From assembly GCF_017815535.1 (NCBI RefSeq), contig NZ_CP072596.1, positions 1-64,000 of the forward strand: a DNA stretch of 64,000 nucleotides, given 5' to 3'. The notes below the pieces were generated by a model, which was given only the letters and a program-made list of their open reading frames with translations, was not told the origin of the DNA and did not search any database. This DNA comes from Tessaracoccus sp. MC1865. Lineage in GTDB: Bacteria > Actinomycetota > Actinomycetes > Propionibacteriales > Propionibacteriaceae. Made by a program: the position numbers and the translations under genes. Below, one piece after another: positions 28,825-38,296 of the stretch; within the stretch, counting starts at the first letter, position 1, and every line of letters starts with the position of its first letter.

Positions 28825-29718
28825 TCAGGCCTCCTTCTTGAAGGTGCCGGTTGCGGTCAGTTGCGTCAGGTTGATGATGAGCACCAGCGCCAGGAGCACC
28901 ACGCCCACCGCGGAGGCGAAGCCCAGGTCGTTCTCCTGGATGCCCTTGCGGTAGAGGTACCCGACGATGGTGAGGCCCTGGTTGTTCGGCGAGCTGTTGC
29001 CCGCGTACAGCATGAAGCTCTCGAGGAACATCGCGAGGCCGCCGTAGACGCTGATCGTCGTGACGTACACGATGGTGGGCTTCAGGCCCGGAAGGGTCAC
29101 GAAGAAGAACTTCTGGACGGCGTTGGCGCCGTCGATGGAGGCCGCTTCCAGGTGCTCTTCGGGAATGGCCTGCAGGCCGGCGAGGAAGTACATGGTGTTG
29201 ACGCCGGTCCAGCGCCACAGCGCCAACAGGAGGAGGGCAGCCAGACCGGTCAAGTCGTTGCGCAGCCACCGGACAGGCCCGAACCCGAAGAAGTCCGCGA
29301 CCTGGTTCATCATGCCGGTGTCGCTCTCCGAGAACATGAGACGGAAGATGATGCCCGCCACGACGACCGATGTGAGCGCTGGCACGAAGAGCGATGCCTT
29401 GAAGAAGTTCTTCAGCTTCTTGCTGCCCAGCTTCCTGTTGATCACCACCGCGAGCAACATGGGGATGGGGATGAGCAGCACGAGGGTCAGCACCATGTAC
29501 CGGAGGCTGTTGAACAGTGCCTTCCAGAAGATCTGGTCGCGCCACAGCCGCCCGTAGTTGCGGGTGCCGATGAACTCCGCCTGGCCGTACACCACTTCCT
29601 GGAAGCTCATGATCACCGACTGGATCACGGGGATGAGCCAGAAGACCGCCACCGTGAGCAGGAAGGGCAGGATGAACAGGTATGGAGCCAGGCGCTTGGA
29701 ATAGAGGAGCTTGGTCAT
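28825..29718 (-). CDS. Carbohydrate ABC permease, MalF/AraP type
   Basis: This 297-residue permease has the first helix at about 12-35 and an EAA loop EAASIDGANAVQKFFFVTLP. It is the partner of the MalG-type permease directly downstream. A 232-bp gap with a promoter-like sequence and two copies of the putative operator precedes it, so the transporter genes may have their own promoter separate from GH51. Confidence 0.92.
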   Translation of the reverse strand: MTKLLYSKRLAPYLFILPFLLTVAVFWLIPVIQSVIMSFQEVVYGQAEFIGTRNYGRLWRDQIFWKALFNSLRYMVLTLVLLIPIPMLLAVVINRKLGSKKLKNFFKASLFVPALTSVVVAGIIFRLMFSESDTGMMNQVADFFGFGPVRWLRNDLTGLAALLLLALWRWTGVNTMYFLAGLQAIPEEHLEAASIDGANAVQKFFFVTLPGLKPTIVYVTTISVYGGLAMFLESFMLYAGNSSPNNQGLTIVGYLYRKGIQENDLGFASAVGVVLLALVLIINLTQLTATGTFKKEA

Positions 29719-29845
29719 TCTCAGTGGTCCTCCTTGATAGTGACCATCTGCACTTCGGCTCTGATGGCATTGCCTTAGGGCCGCCGGCGCGTGACAACAC
29801 TGTCCACGTGACCCTATTTGTTTTGAATGACAACTAACTGTTCAG

Positions 29846-29916
29846 AGGCTAACCGTCGCCACTGTGACCGGTCAACCATTTGCGGCGAAAAGTTCCTGGA
29901 TTGTTACTGAACTTTC
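29846..29916 (-). promoter_or_regulatory. Promoter and operator-like sites before the ABC permeases
   Basis: On the minus strand, TTGACC (29875-29870) and TAGCCT (29851-29846) are 18 bp apart. Just upstream are GAAAAGTTC (29887-29895) and GAACTTTC (29909-29916) on the plus strand, near matches to the palindrome GAAASTTTC seen at the other promoters of this island. Confidence 0.5.
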
Positions 29917-29950
29917 GGGGGGCCCGGGGTTGCCGGGCCACCCGAGGTGC

Positions 29951-31447
29951 TCAGTTGGTGGAGAGGGTGATCATCGTCCAGGAGATGGGTGGGAGCGTGA
30001 CGGTGAGCGTCGATCCCTCCAGTTGGGCGGTGTCGTTCGACGTGACGCCCACGCTCGAATCGTCCTCCGCGCTGGCCTTCCAGTTGTGATCCTCATGGTG
30101 CAGGGTCACGGCCTCCTTGATGGTGCAGCCTGCGGGGATCTCGATCTCGGCCGGCACCGATTCGGTGGTGTGCCGGTTGACGACGAAGATGGCCGCATTG
30201 TCGTCGGCCCAGGTGGCGACGGCGTCCACAGCCTGAACGGTGCCGAACTGCTCGCTCTCGATGATGGGGCCGTCGATGATCACGCGCAGGACGTCACCCT
30301 TGGCGTGGGCCGAGGTCAGGGCGAAGGGGTGGAAGGTGGTCTGCTTCCAGACCGGTCCTCCCGGCTCCGCCATGATCGGGGCGATGACGTTGACCAACTG
30401 CGCCTGGTTGGCGGACCAGACCCGGTCGGTGTGGCGCAGGAGCGAGATCAACAGGTTGCCCACCACCACGGCATCGGCCACGGAGTAGTTGTCCTCCAGC
30501 AGCCGCGGAGCGACGGGCCAGTCGTCTCCCGACGGCGGCTTCGACGGATCCCTGTCGAGGTACCAGACGTTCCACTCGTCGAAGGAGATCCCGATCTTCT
30601 TGTCGGTCTTCTTGGCCGTGGCGACCGAATCGATGGTGGCGCCCACCTGGTTGATGAAACGGTCCATGTCCTCGGCGCTCACCAGGAACTCCTGGAGCCC
30701 GGAGTCCTTCTCCCAGTAGTAGGCGTGGGCGGAGATCATGTCCACCTGGTCGTACGCCTCGGTGAGGACCGTGCGTTCCCATTCGCCGAACGTTGGCATG
30801 CTGCGGCTCGAGGATCCGCAGGCCACCAGTTCCAGGTCGGGATCGATCATGCGCATGGCGCGCGCGGCCTCGGCGGCGATACGGCCGTACTCGTGCGCCG
30901 TCTTGTGGCCCATCTGCCACGGGCCGTCCATCTCGTTGCCGAGGCACCACATCTTGACCCGGTACGGATCCTCGGCGCCGTTGGCCCTGCGCTGTTCAGC
31001 CCAGTCAGAGCCGCCCGGCACGTTGCAGTACTCGAGGACGTCCATCGCCTCGAGGACGCCACGGGTGCCGAGGTTGATCGCCATCATGGGCTCGATCTCG
31101 GCCTTCTTCGCCCAGGACATGAACTCGTCGGTCCCGACCTCGTTGGGCTCAAGGCTGTGCCAGGCGAGATCCAACCTCTTGGGGCGGTCCTCGACCGGGC
31201 CGATGCCGTCCTCCCAGCGGTACCCGGAGACGAAGTTTCCGCCGGGGTAGCGCACGGTGGACACGCCCATCTCACGGACGAGCTCCAGCACGTCGCCGCG
31301 GAAGCCCTCGTCGTCCGCCGTGGGGTGACCGGGCTCGTAGATTCCTGTGTAGACGCAGCGCCCGAGGTGCTCGACGAAGGAGCCGAAGGTGCGCCGGCGC
31401 ACCGGTCCCACCGTGAACGCGGGATCGATCTTCAACGTGGCTTTCAT
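29951..31447 (-). CDS. abfA: Alpha-N-arabinofuranosidase, GH51
   Basis: This 498-residue retaining arabinofuranosidase removes alpha-L-arabinofuranosyl branches from arabinoxylan or arabinan fragments. The start is the ATG at 31447, with GGAGG just upstream; the longer frame to 31537 lacks family similarity. The acid/base is Glu172 in CLGNEMDGPW and the nucleophile is Glu291 in SFDEWNVWY, matching GH51 spacing. A C-terminal beta-sandwich completes it. There is no signal peptide, so it acts on imported oligosaccharides. It lies between the LacI-type regulator and the AraN-type transporter. Confidence 0.95.
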   Translation of the reverse strand: MKATLKIDPAFTVGPVRRRTFGSFVEHLGRCVYTGIYEPGHPTADDEGFRGDVLELVREMGVSTVRYPGGNFVSGYRWEDGIGPVEDRPKRLDLAWHSLEPNEVGTDEFMSWAKKAEIEPMMAINLGTRGVLEAMDVLEYCNVPGGSDWAEQRRANGAEDPYRVKMWCLGNEMDGPWQMGHKTAHEYGRIAAEAARAMRMIDPDLELVACGSSSRSMPTFGEWERTVLTEAYDQVDMISAHAYYWEKDSGLQEFLVSAEDMDRFINQVGATIDSVATAKKTDKKIGISFDEWNVWYLDRDPSKPPSGDDWPVAPRLLEDNYSVADAVVVGNLLISLLRHTDRVWSANQAQLVNVIAPIMAEPGGPVWKQTTFHPFALTSAHAKGDVLRVIIDGPIIESEQFGTVQAVDAVATWADDNAAIFVVNRHTTESVPAEIEIPAGCTIKEAVTLHHEDHNWKASAEDDSSVGVTSNDTAQLEGSTLTVTLPPISWTMITLSTN

Positions 31448-31519
31448 GACCCTCCATTGCTTTTGTTGTGTCGATATACAAAGACTGCCACAGCAGGTCC
31501 CGCGTGTCCGGGTGATGCG

Positions 31520-31528
31520 GAAACTTTC
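31520..31528. promoter_or_regulatory. Putative LacI-type operator before GH51
   Basis: GAAACTTTC is a perfect 9-base palindrome around a central S. It stands 73 bp before the GH51 start, in the 110-bp gap after the regulator gene. The same word occurs at the plus-strand promoter of this island. Confidence 0.5.
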
Positions 31529-31557
31529 GGGGGCCACCAGAAATTTGCGGGACGGGT

Positions 31558-32589
31558 TCAGGGGGCGCGGCCGGTCGACTGGCGGACGATCAACCTCGTC
31601 GCCAACTCGATGTGCCGCGATTCAGGCACCTGGCCACGGTGGATGAGGTGTGCCGTCTCCACGGCGCGTCGGCCGATATCGGCGAGCGGCTGGCGCACCG
31701 CGGTGAGCGCGGGGGTCGCCCAGGTGGCCAGTGGCGTGTCGTCGTACCCGATGATGCTCAGCTCGTCGGGGATCCGCAGCCCCGCCGCATGCGCCGCGCT
31801 GAGCACTCCCATGGCCTGCAGGTCGCTGCCGGTCATGATGGCGCTGGGTGGCTCGTCGTCGGAGAACCACCGGGCCGCGATCTCGGCGGCCTCCTGGGCG
31901 TCGAAGGCGCAGCGTCGCAGCCAGCGATCGGGCACCGTCGCCCCGGCGTTGCTGCAGGTGGAGAGGAAGCCGTCCAGCCTGGCGGTCGCGCTCATGGACC
32001 GGACGGGCCCGCAGATGGCGGCGATCCTCGAATGGCCGAGGCTGAGCAAGTGTTCCGCCGCCGAGCGGCCGCCGAGCCAGTTGGTGGCCCCCACGGACAC
32101 GACGTCCGGGCGGTCGGAGTCGAGTGGGTCGATGACCACCATGGGGAGCCTCGCGCCCAGGACGGTGGAGTAGACATCGCCGCCGACGCCCGCAGTGAGC
32201 AGCACCGCACCGATCCTGTTCGCGGCCAACAGGCGCTGGGTCAGCGCCGCGCTGCTCAGGAGCCCTTCAGGGTCCGTCTGCCGATGCGCCCGCTCGACGA
32301 CGAGGTCGATCCCCAGCTCCTCGGCGGCTCGCACCGCCCCGCCCAACACCTCCATCGCGTAGGTGCTGGTGATCACGTCGGCGAGGAAGGCGATGGAGGG
32401 GCGCGCGGCCGACGGGGTGCGCCGATTGGTCTCGTAGCCCAGTTCCAGGATGGCGCGTTCGACGCGGATCCGGGTGCCGTCGGCCACGTCCGGTCTCCCG
32501 TTGGCCACCTTGGAGGCGGTCGCGAGGGACACTCCGGCCCTGGTTGCGACGGCTGCCAGCGTGGGCTTGGCAACGGAACTCGAGGTCAT
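31558..32589 (-). CDS. LacI-family transcriptional regulator
   Basis: This 343-residue regulator starts at ATG 32589, preceded on its strand by GAGGAG. The helix-turn-helix reads TLAAVATRAGVSLATASKVA, followed by a hinge and a periplasmic-binding-protein-like sensor domain. A frame extends upstream to 32712, but it is not part of the family. It is divergent from the six-gene operon at 32813-40662 and first in the minus-strand unit, so it probably represses both until a pentose-type sugar binds. Confidence 0.92.
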   Translation of the reverse strand: MTSSSVAKPTLAAVATRAGVSLATASKVANGRPDVADGTRIRVERAILELGYETNRRTPSAARPSIAFLADVITSTYAMEVLGGAVRAAEELGIDLVVERAHRQTDPEGLLSSAALTQRLLAANRIGAVLLTAGVGGDVYSTVLGARLPMVVIDPLDSDRPDVVSVGATNWLGGRSAAEHLLSLGHSRIAAICGPVRSMSATARLDGFLSTCSNAGATVPDRWLRRCAFDAQEAAEIAARWFSDDEPPSAIMTGSDLQAMGVLSAAHAAGLRIPDELSIIGYDDTPLATWATPALTAVRQPLADIGRRAVETAHLIHRGQVPESRHIELATRLIVRQSTGRAP

Positions 32590-32674
32590 CTCACTCCTCA
32601 GGCTGTCGGAGCGGGGCTCGGCGGCGAGCCCGGCTGTGCGGCTTGAAAGATGGCTGGCGGCCTTGCCAGGAATT

Positions 32675-32757
32675 GTATTGAAATAAAACAATACCCTTGC
32701 CGGGGCCACCATCCGGTGTTAACGTCGAAGAAAGTTTCGTTGAGCGCAGGAAACTTC
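32675..32757 (+). promoter_or_regulatory. Promoter with operator-like palindromes for the six-gene operon
   Basis: TTGCCG (32697-32702) and TAACGT (32720-32725) are 17 bp apart. The palindrome GAAAGTTTC (32730-32738) falls on the expected transcription start, and a second near copy GAAACTTC (32750-32757) follows. Another inverted repeat, GTATTG with CAATAC (32675-32680 and 32689-32694), abuts the -35 box and could control the divergent regulator gene. Confidence 0.55.
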
Positions 32758-32812
32758 ACGTCGGGTTCTCCGCGCCCCAATGGTCCGCACGACGTCCAGG
32801 CAAAGGAGCCGA

Positions 32813-33730
32813 ATGCCGTCCCACACCTCAGCCAACTGGCCCATCGCCGCGGCGATGCTGCCCTTCCCGGACTCCCAGGATGAGCCCGCCGCGGTGTGGC
32901 GCAACCAACTCGACCAGGTGCTCCGCGAGGGCTTCACCGAGGTCGACCTCACCGACAACTGGGTGCGCATCGGCGACCTCGACGCCGCCCGCCTCGACGA
33001 GCTCCGCGCTGTCCTGGGCGACCTGGGCCTCAACCCGGTCGCCGTGTCCGCCATCCGGCGCAGCGTGATCGACCCGGAGGCCGGCGACGCCAACCTCGAA
33101 TACTCGCACCGGGTGCTGGAGGCCGCCGGGGTCGTCGGCTCGAAGGTCGTCTCCTTCGGCCTGCACCGCCCCCTCACCCCCGGGCAGCGCGAAGCGTTCT
33201 GGTTCTGGACGGCGCCCGGTCCCGTCGATGCCACCGACGCCGCGACGTGGGGCCTGGCCGTCGCTCGGCTGCGCGAACTCGGCCTGCATGCGGCGGGGCT
33301 CGGGCTGGAGATGTCGCTGGAGATGTACGAGGACACGCTGCTCGGCTCCTCGGAATCCGCGGTGCGCCTCGTGCGCGACATCGGCCTGGCCAACGTCGGC
33401 CTCAACCCGGACCTGGGCAACCTCTACCGGCTGCACCGCCCCGTCGAGGATTTCCTGACCGCCGTCGAGCGCTGCCTGCCGCACGCCAACTACTGGCACG
33501 TGAAGAACTACTTCCGCAGTGAGGAGGCGGCGGGCAACGTCGTCAGCCTCCCGGCCCCCATGGCCCACGGGAGCGCCAACTACCGGCGCGCCATCCAGAT
33601 CGCCGTCGAGGCGGGGTTCGACGGGCCCTTCTGCGTGGAGCACTACGGCGGGGACGGTCTCACTGTCTCCGCGGAGAACCGCGACTACATCCGCCGCATG
33701 CTGGCGGTGGCGCTGAAGGAGCCGAAGTGA
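32813..33730 (+). CDS. Xylose-isomerase-like TIM-barrel protein
   Basis: This 305-residue protein of the AP-endonuclease-2/xylose-isomerase-like family starts at ATG 32813, with AAAGGAG four bases before it. Candidate metal ligands are seen in order: Glu in GLEMSLEMYED, Asp in NPDLGNLY, His in WHVKNYF and Glu in CVEHYGGDG. Family members include sugar-phosphate isomerases and epimerases and the 3-oxo-isoapionate decarboxylase OiaC. It is the first gene of the operon and overlaps the next by 4 bp. The exact reaction is unknown; an isomerase or decarboxylase on a short keto-sugar is the best guess. Confidence 0.82.
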   Translation: MPSHTSANWPIAAAMLPFPDSQDEPAAVWRNQLDQVLREGFTEVDLTDNWVRIGDLDAARLDELRAVLGDLGLNPVAVSAIRRSVIDPEAGDANLEYSHRVLEAAGVVGSKVVSFGLHRPLTPGQREAFWFWTAPGPVDATDAATWGLAVARLRELGLHAAGLGLEMSLEMYEDTLLGSSESAVRLVRDIGLANVGLNPDLGNLYRLHRPVEDFLTAVERCLPHANYWHVKNYFRSEEAAGNVVSLPAPMAHGSANYRRAIQIAVEAGFDGPFCVEHYGGDGLTVSAENRDYIRRMLAVALKEPK

Positions 33731-34614
33731 CTGACGTGATCGCCGTCCTTGGCCTCGGCGCCATGGGGCTGCCCATCGCCGCCCGGCTGGCGGAGCGCTG
33801 GGAGGTGCGGGGGTTCGACGTGTCGGCCCAGCGCCGCGACCTTGCCGCCGCCGACGGGGTGCGCCCCGTCGCCACCGTCCGTGCGGCCGTCGCCGGAGCC
33901 ACCCATGTGGTCGTCGCCGTTCGGGACGGCGCCCAACTGGAAGCGGCCCTCTTCGGCGGCGACGGAGCAGGCGACTCCCTCGCCCCCGGCGCCGCCGTCA
34001 TCATCACCTCGACGGTGGGCTCCGCCGTCGTCAACGACGTGGCCGCGCGGCTCGGGGAGAGGGGCGTCGGCACCGTCGATGCCCCCGTCTCGGGCGGCGC
34101 CGTGCGCGCCCGGGCAGGCGACGTGCTCATCACCGCGGGCGGCAGTCATGAGGTGCTGGAACGCTGCGACGCGGTGCTGCACGCCATGGCGTCGACCGTC
34201 GTGGTGATGGGCGGCGTGGGCGACGGGCAGAACATGAAGGCCGTCAACCAGTTGCTGTGCGGAATCCACACAGCCGCCGCGGCCGAGGCGCTGGCCATGG
34301 CCGACGCGATGGGCCTGGATCTCGACCTCTGCGTCGACACCCTGAACAGGGGGGCAGCCGCGTCGTTCATGCTGGCCGACCGCGGCCCGCGCATGGTCCA
34401 GCAGCTCCGCGGGGAGAAGCCCGAGCTTCGTTCCCGCGTCGACGTCATCGCCAAGGACATGGGCATCGTCGGCGAGCTCACCCGCGGCCACCAACTCCCT
34501 ACCGCGGTCGCGCAGGCCGCCGAAAACCTGTACCGCATGGCGAAGAAGGCAGGGCTCGACGCCGAGGACGACTCGGCCATCGCCACCTTCCTGGCCAACG
34601 GGCCCATCCACTGA
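33727..34614 (+). CDS. 3-hydroxyisobutyrate-dehydrogenase-like NAD(P) enzyme
   Basis: This 295-residue beta-hydroxyacid dehydrogenase has the Rossmann motif VLGLGAMGLPIAARL at the N-terminus. Its substrate-binding segment SGGAVRARAGDVLITAGG and the catalytic Lys in QNMKAVNQLLCG follow. The family oxidises 3-hydroxy acids, including four-carbon sugar acids such as L-threonate. The GTG start overlaps the previous stop (GTGA). In this operon it may oxidise a tetronate or branched pentonate, or be a minor dehydrogenase of the same route. Confidence 0.85.
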   Translation: MTDVIAVLGLGAMGLPIAARLAERWEVRGFDVSAQRRDLAAADGVRPVATVRAAVAGATHVVVAVRDGAQLEAALFGGDGAGDSLAPGAAVIITSTVGSAVVNDVAARLGERGVGTVDAPVSGGAVRARAGDVLITAGGSHEVLERCDAVLHAMASTVVVMGGVGDGQNMKAVNQLLCGIHTAAAAEALAMADAMGLDLDLCVDTLNRGAAASFMLADRGPRMVQQLRGEKPELRSRVDVIAKDMGIVGELTRGHQLPTAVAQAAENLYRMAKKAGLDAEDDSAIATFLANGPIH

Positions 34615-34629
34615 GGAGAACTCACGTCC

Positions 34630-36570
34630 ATGGACATCCACGTCTCGAAGCGCGGCGCCGACTCCAACGAAGGCACCCCTGAATCCCCCCTCGCCACCCT
34701 CAACAGGGCCGCCGCGCTCGCCCGCCCCGGCGACACCGTGGTGGTGCACGAAGGCATCTACCGGGAGTGGGTCAAGCCCCCGCATGGCGGCCTCAGCGAC
34801 AACCGGCGCATCACCTTCACCGCGGCCCCCGGCGAGCACGTCGTGCTCACCGGCTCCGAGGAGGTCACCGGCTGGGAGTCCGTCGGCGACGGTGTCTGGC
34901 GCACCGTCGTCGACAACGCACTCTTCGGGGAGTTCAACCCGTACGCGGAGGTGATCGCGGGCGACTGGCTGGTGCGACCCTCCCAGGACGAACCCGAGCT
35001 GCATCTGGGGGAGGTCTACCTGGGTGGCAGGGCCCTCCTCGAGGTGCCCTCGCTGGACGACGTCCGGCACCCGGGCCCACAGGAGACCATCGTCGACGAC
35101 TGGACCGGCATTCCCCAGGCCGGCACCGAAGCGCCGAGTCGCCTGGTCTGGCATGCCGAGGTCGACGATGACCACACCACCATCCACGCCCACTTCGGCG
35201 ACGCGGACCCCCGCAACGAAACCGTCGAGATCAACGTGCGCCGCTCGGTCTTCTACCCCGAGGCCAACCACGTCGACTACATCACGCTGCGCGGCTTCGA
35301 GATCCGCCACGCAGCCACCCCCTGGGTGCCCCCGACCGCTGACCAGCCCGGCATGGTGGGCCCCAACTGGGCGAAGGGCTGGATCATCGAGGACAACGTG
35401 CTGCACGACTCCAAGTGCTCCGCGATCTCGCTGGGCAAGGAGGGCAGCACCGGCCAGAACTTCGCCACGGTGCGCAGGGACAAGCCCGGCTACCAGTACC
35501 AGCTCGAGTCGGTCTTCGTCGCCGAGGACTACGGCTGGAGCCGGGAACGGATCGGGTCGCACGTGGTGCGCCGCAACACCATCTACGACTGCGGCCAGAA
35601 CGGGGTCGTCGGTCACCTGGGGTGCGTGTTCTCCACCATCGAGGACAACCACATCTACAACATCGGCATCCGCCGCCAGTTCTACGGGCATGAGATCGGC
35701 GGCATCAAGCTCCACGCGCCGATCGACGTGCAGTTGATCGGCAACCACATCCACGACTGCTCGCTCGGCCTGTGGCTGGACTGGCAGACCCAGGGCACCC
35801 GCATCTCCGGCAACGTGTTGCATTCCAACAGCCGCGACTTCTTCGTCGAAGTCAGCCACGGGCCCTACATCGTGGACCACAACGTGTTCGGCTCCCCCGT
35901 CTCGCTGGAGAACTTCAGCCAGGGCGGCGCCTACGTCGGCAACCTGTTCCTCGGCAGCCTGCGGATCGAGCCCGTCCTCGACCGTGCGACGCCGTACCAC
36001 CGGCCGCACAGCACCCGCGTCTCCGGCTACGCCGTCATCGTCGGGGGCGACGACCGGTTCATCGGCAACGTCTTCGGCGGCGACCCGCAGCGCGAGAACT
36101 ACCGCATCGAACTGCCCGAGGCGGCGGAGGCGGGCTACGGCACGGCTGTCTACGACGGCCACCCGGCCAGCTTCGAGGACTACCTGCAGCGCACCGGAGT
36201 GCGCTCCGGCGACCACCGCCGCTTCACGGGGATCAAGCAGGCCGTCGTGGCCCGCGACAACGTCTACCTCGGCGCCGCACGGCCCTTCGACGGTGAGACG
36301 AACCCGGTGCAGATCGACGGGGGCCGGATCGACCTCCGGGTGGACGACGACGGTGTGGTCACCGTCGTCTCGGACCTCCCGGCCGACGCCCGCCGGGCTG
36401 AGGTGGTCACCAGTTCCGAGTTGGGCCGCGTCCGCTTCGTCGATGCAGATTTTGAGGGGCCCGACGGCTCCGAACTCGTGCTTGGACCCGACGCTGGGAG
36501 CGTCGTGGCGTCGCTGCCCGCTGGTCACCACACCGCTGTCCTCTGGCCCCGGAAGGAGTCACTGTCATGA
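34630..36570 (+). CDS. Beta-xylosidase, GH120 (parallel beta-helix)
   Basis: This 646-residue enzyme resembles the GH120 beta-xylosidase XylC of Thermoanaerobacterium along its length. Shared landmarks include GIYREWVKPPHGGLSD, FGEFNPY, HAATPWVPPTADQPG and GWIIEDN. The catalytic pair is placed at Asp384 (in LWLDWQTQG) and Glu407 (in FVEVSHGPY). Their 23-residue spacing matches the nucleophile and acid/base recalled for XylC. There is no signal peptide, so it acts inside the cell on imported xylo-oligosaccharides. A 15-bp gap precedes it and it overlaps the kinase gene by 4 bp. Confidence 0.9.
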   Translation: MDIHVSKRGADSNEGTPESPLATLNRAAALARPGDTVVVHEGIYREWVKPPHGGLSDNRRITFTAAPGEHVVLTGSEEVTGWESVGDGVWRTVVDNALFGEFNPYAEVIAGDWLVRPSQDEPELHLGEVYLGGRALLEVPSLDDVRHPGPQETIVDDWTGIPQAGTEAPSRLVWHAEVDDDHTTIHAHFGDADPRNETVEINVRRSVFYPEANHVDYITLRGFEIRHAATPWVPPTADQPGMVGPNWAKGWIIEDNVLHDSKCSAISLGKEGSTGQNFATVRRDKPGYQYQLESVFVAEDYGWSRERIGSHVVRRNTIYDCGQNGVVGHLGCVFSTIEDNHIYNIGIRRQFYGHEIGGIKLHAPIDVQLIGNHIHDCSLGLWLDWQTQGTRISGNVLHSNSRDFFVEVSHGPYIVDHNVFGSPVSLENFSQGGAYVGNLFLGSLRIEPVLDRATPYHRPHSTRVSGYAVIVGGDDRFIGNVFGGDPQRENYRIELPEAAEAGYGTAVYDGHPASFEDYLQRTGVRSGDHRRFTGIKQAVVARDNVYLGAARPFDGETNPVQIDGGRIDLRVDDDGVVTVVSDLPADARRAEVVTSSELGRVRFVDADFEGPDGSELVLGPDAGSVVASLPAGHHTAVLWPRKESLS

Positions 36571-38285
36571 CCACCATCTACAACGATCCCGCGGACTTCA
36601 CCGACGATGCGGTGGCAGGGTTCGTCGACCTCTACGCAGATCGGGTCCGGGCCGTCGTCGGAGGGGTGGTGCGCGCCCAGCGGCCGGCCAAGCCCAAAGT
36701 CGCCGTCCTGGTGGGCGGTGGCTCCGGCCACTACCCGGCCTTCGCCGGCGTGGTCGGCCCCGGTTTCGCCGACGGCGCGATCATCGGCAACCTGTTCACC
36801 TCGCCGTCGGCCTCCCATGCCTACTCGGTGGGCCGGGCCGCCCACTCGGGCGCCGGGGTCATCTACACCTACGGCAATTACGCGGGCGACGTGATGAACT
36901 TCAGTGCGGCGGGCGAGCGACTCCAGGCTGAGGGCATCGACGCGCGCCAGGTCATCGTCACCGACGACGTGGCCAGCGCCGGCGCCCACGAGAAGGACAA
37001 GCGCCGCGGGATCGCGGGCGACTTCGTGGTGTTCAAGGTGATGGGAGCCGCCGCGGAGCGCGGCCACGACATCGACGAGGTGGAGCGGCTCGGCAACCAC
37101 GCCAACGAGCTGACCTTCAGCATCGGGCTCGCCTTCTCTGGGTGCACCTTCCCGGGCGCGGACCATCCCCACTTCACCGTCCCCGAGGGAAAGATGGGCT
37201 TCGGGCTGGGCATCCACGGCGAGCCGGGGCTCAGAGACGTGGACTGGCTGCCGGCCAACGATTTGGCGGACCTCATGGTGGACCGGCTCCTCGAGGAGCG
37301 ACCCGCCGGTGCTTCCGGCAGGGTGGCCCCCATCCTCAACGGCCTGGGCTCCACCAAGTACGAGGAGCTGTTCCTCCTCTGGGGCATCGTGGCCGCGCGG
37401 CTCCGCGACCACGGGCTCGAACTGGTGGGCCCCGAGGTGGGAGAACTGGTCACCAGCCTCGACATGGGCGGGGTGTCCCTGACGTTGTGCTGGCTGGACG
37501 ACGAGCTCGAGGAGCTCTGGCTGGATCCGGCCGACACCCCGGCGTGGAAGCGCGGCAGTCTCGCGGCTGAACGGGTGGCCGCGGGCGATGCACCGGCGGC
37601 CGAGGAGGCCGATGTCGTGGAGGTGCCGGTGGTGGGCTCCGACGCCTCGCGTGGGGTGGCCGAGACCGCCGTCGCCGCGCTCGAGAGCATGAAGCGCGTC
37701 CTCCACGAGGCCGAGGAGGAGTTGGCACGCATCGATTCCGTTGCCGGTGACGGCGACCACGGCCGCGGCATGGTGCGCGGGGTCGGGTTCGCCACTGACG
37801 CTGCGCGCACGGCCCTGGCCGACGGATGGGGCGCCGCCGGAGTCCTCGCCGCAGCAGGCGACGCCTGGGCGGACAACGCCGGTGGCGCCTCGGGCGTGCT
37901 GTGGGGGGCGGCGCTGCGGGCCCTCGGCGCCGCGTTCGGCAACGAGGAACCGGTGGATGCGCGCAGGCTCGCGGCGGCCATCGGGGCTTATGTCGAGGCC
38001 ATGACAGCCCTGGGCAAGGCAGAAGTGGGGGACAAGACCATCATCGACGCGGCCGTCCCCTTCCGCGACGCGCTGGCCGCCGCCGCCGAACAAGGCAGGG
38101 ACGCGGCCGACGCCTGGGCGGAGGCCACCGCGGTGGCCAAGGAGGCCGCGGACGCGACCGTTTCGCTGACCCCCCGGAAGGGCCGCGCGAGGCCGCTGGC
38201 TGAGCGCAGCGTCGGCCATCCCGACCCGGGAGCCGTCTCTTTCGCCCTGTGCGCGCAGGCCGTCTCCGCTGTGCTCACGAAGTAG
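36567..38285 (+). CDS. Dihydroxyacetone-kinase-family kinase (DhaK-DhaL fusion)
   Basis: This 572-residue ATP-type kinase has an N-terminal DhaK domain (about 1-330), with VGGGSGHYPAFAG and the substrate-binding LGIHGEPG. The C-terminal DhaL domain (about 375-570) has the metal- and ATP-binding DGDHGRGM. Single-chain kinases of this form phosphorylate dihydroxyacetone or erythruloses (DerK and LerK in mycobacterial tetritol pathways). It lies between the beta-xylosidase and an RpiB-like isomerase, a pair known from tetrose catabolism. The substrate is therefore predicted to be a C3 or C4 ketose, not proven. Confidence 0.88.
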   Translation: MTTIYNDPADFTDDAVAGFVDLYADRVRAVVGGVVRAQRPAKPKVAVLVGGGSGHYPAFAGVVGPGFADGAIIGNLFTSPSASHAYSVGRAAHSGAGVIYTYGNYAGDVMNFSAAGERLQAEGIDARQVIVTDDVASAGAHEKDKRRGIAGDFVVFKVMGAAAERGHDIDEVERLGNHANELTFSIGLAFSGCTFPGADHPHFTVPEGKMGFGLGIHGEPGLRDVDWLPANDLADLMVDRLLEERPAGASGRVAPILNGLGSTKYEELFLLWGIVAARLRDHGLELVGPEVGELVTSLDMGGVSLTLCWLDDELEELWLDPADTPAWKRGSLAAERVAAGDAPAAEEADVVEVPVVGSDASRGVAETAVAALESMKRVLHEAEEELARIDSVAGDGDHGRGMVRGVGFATDAARTALADGWGAAGVLAAAGDAWADNAGGASGVLWGAALRALGAAFGNEEPVDARRLAAAIGAYVEAMTALGKAEVGDKTIIDAAVPFRDALAAAAEQGRDAADAWAEATAVAKEAADATVSLTPRKGRARPLAERSVGHPDPGAVSFALCAQAVSAVLTK

Positions 38286-38296
38286 GAGGGGAAATC

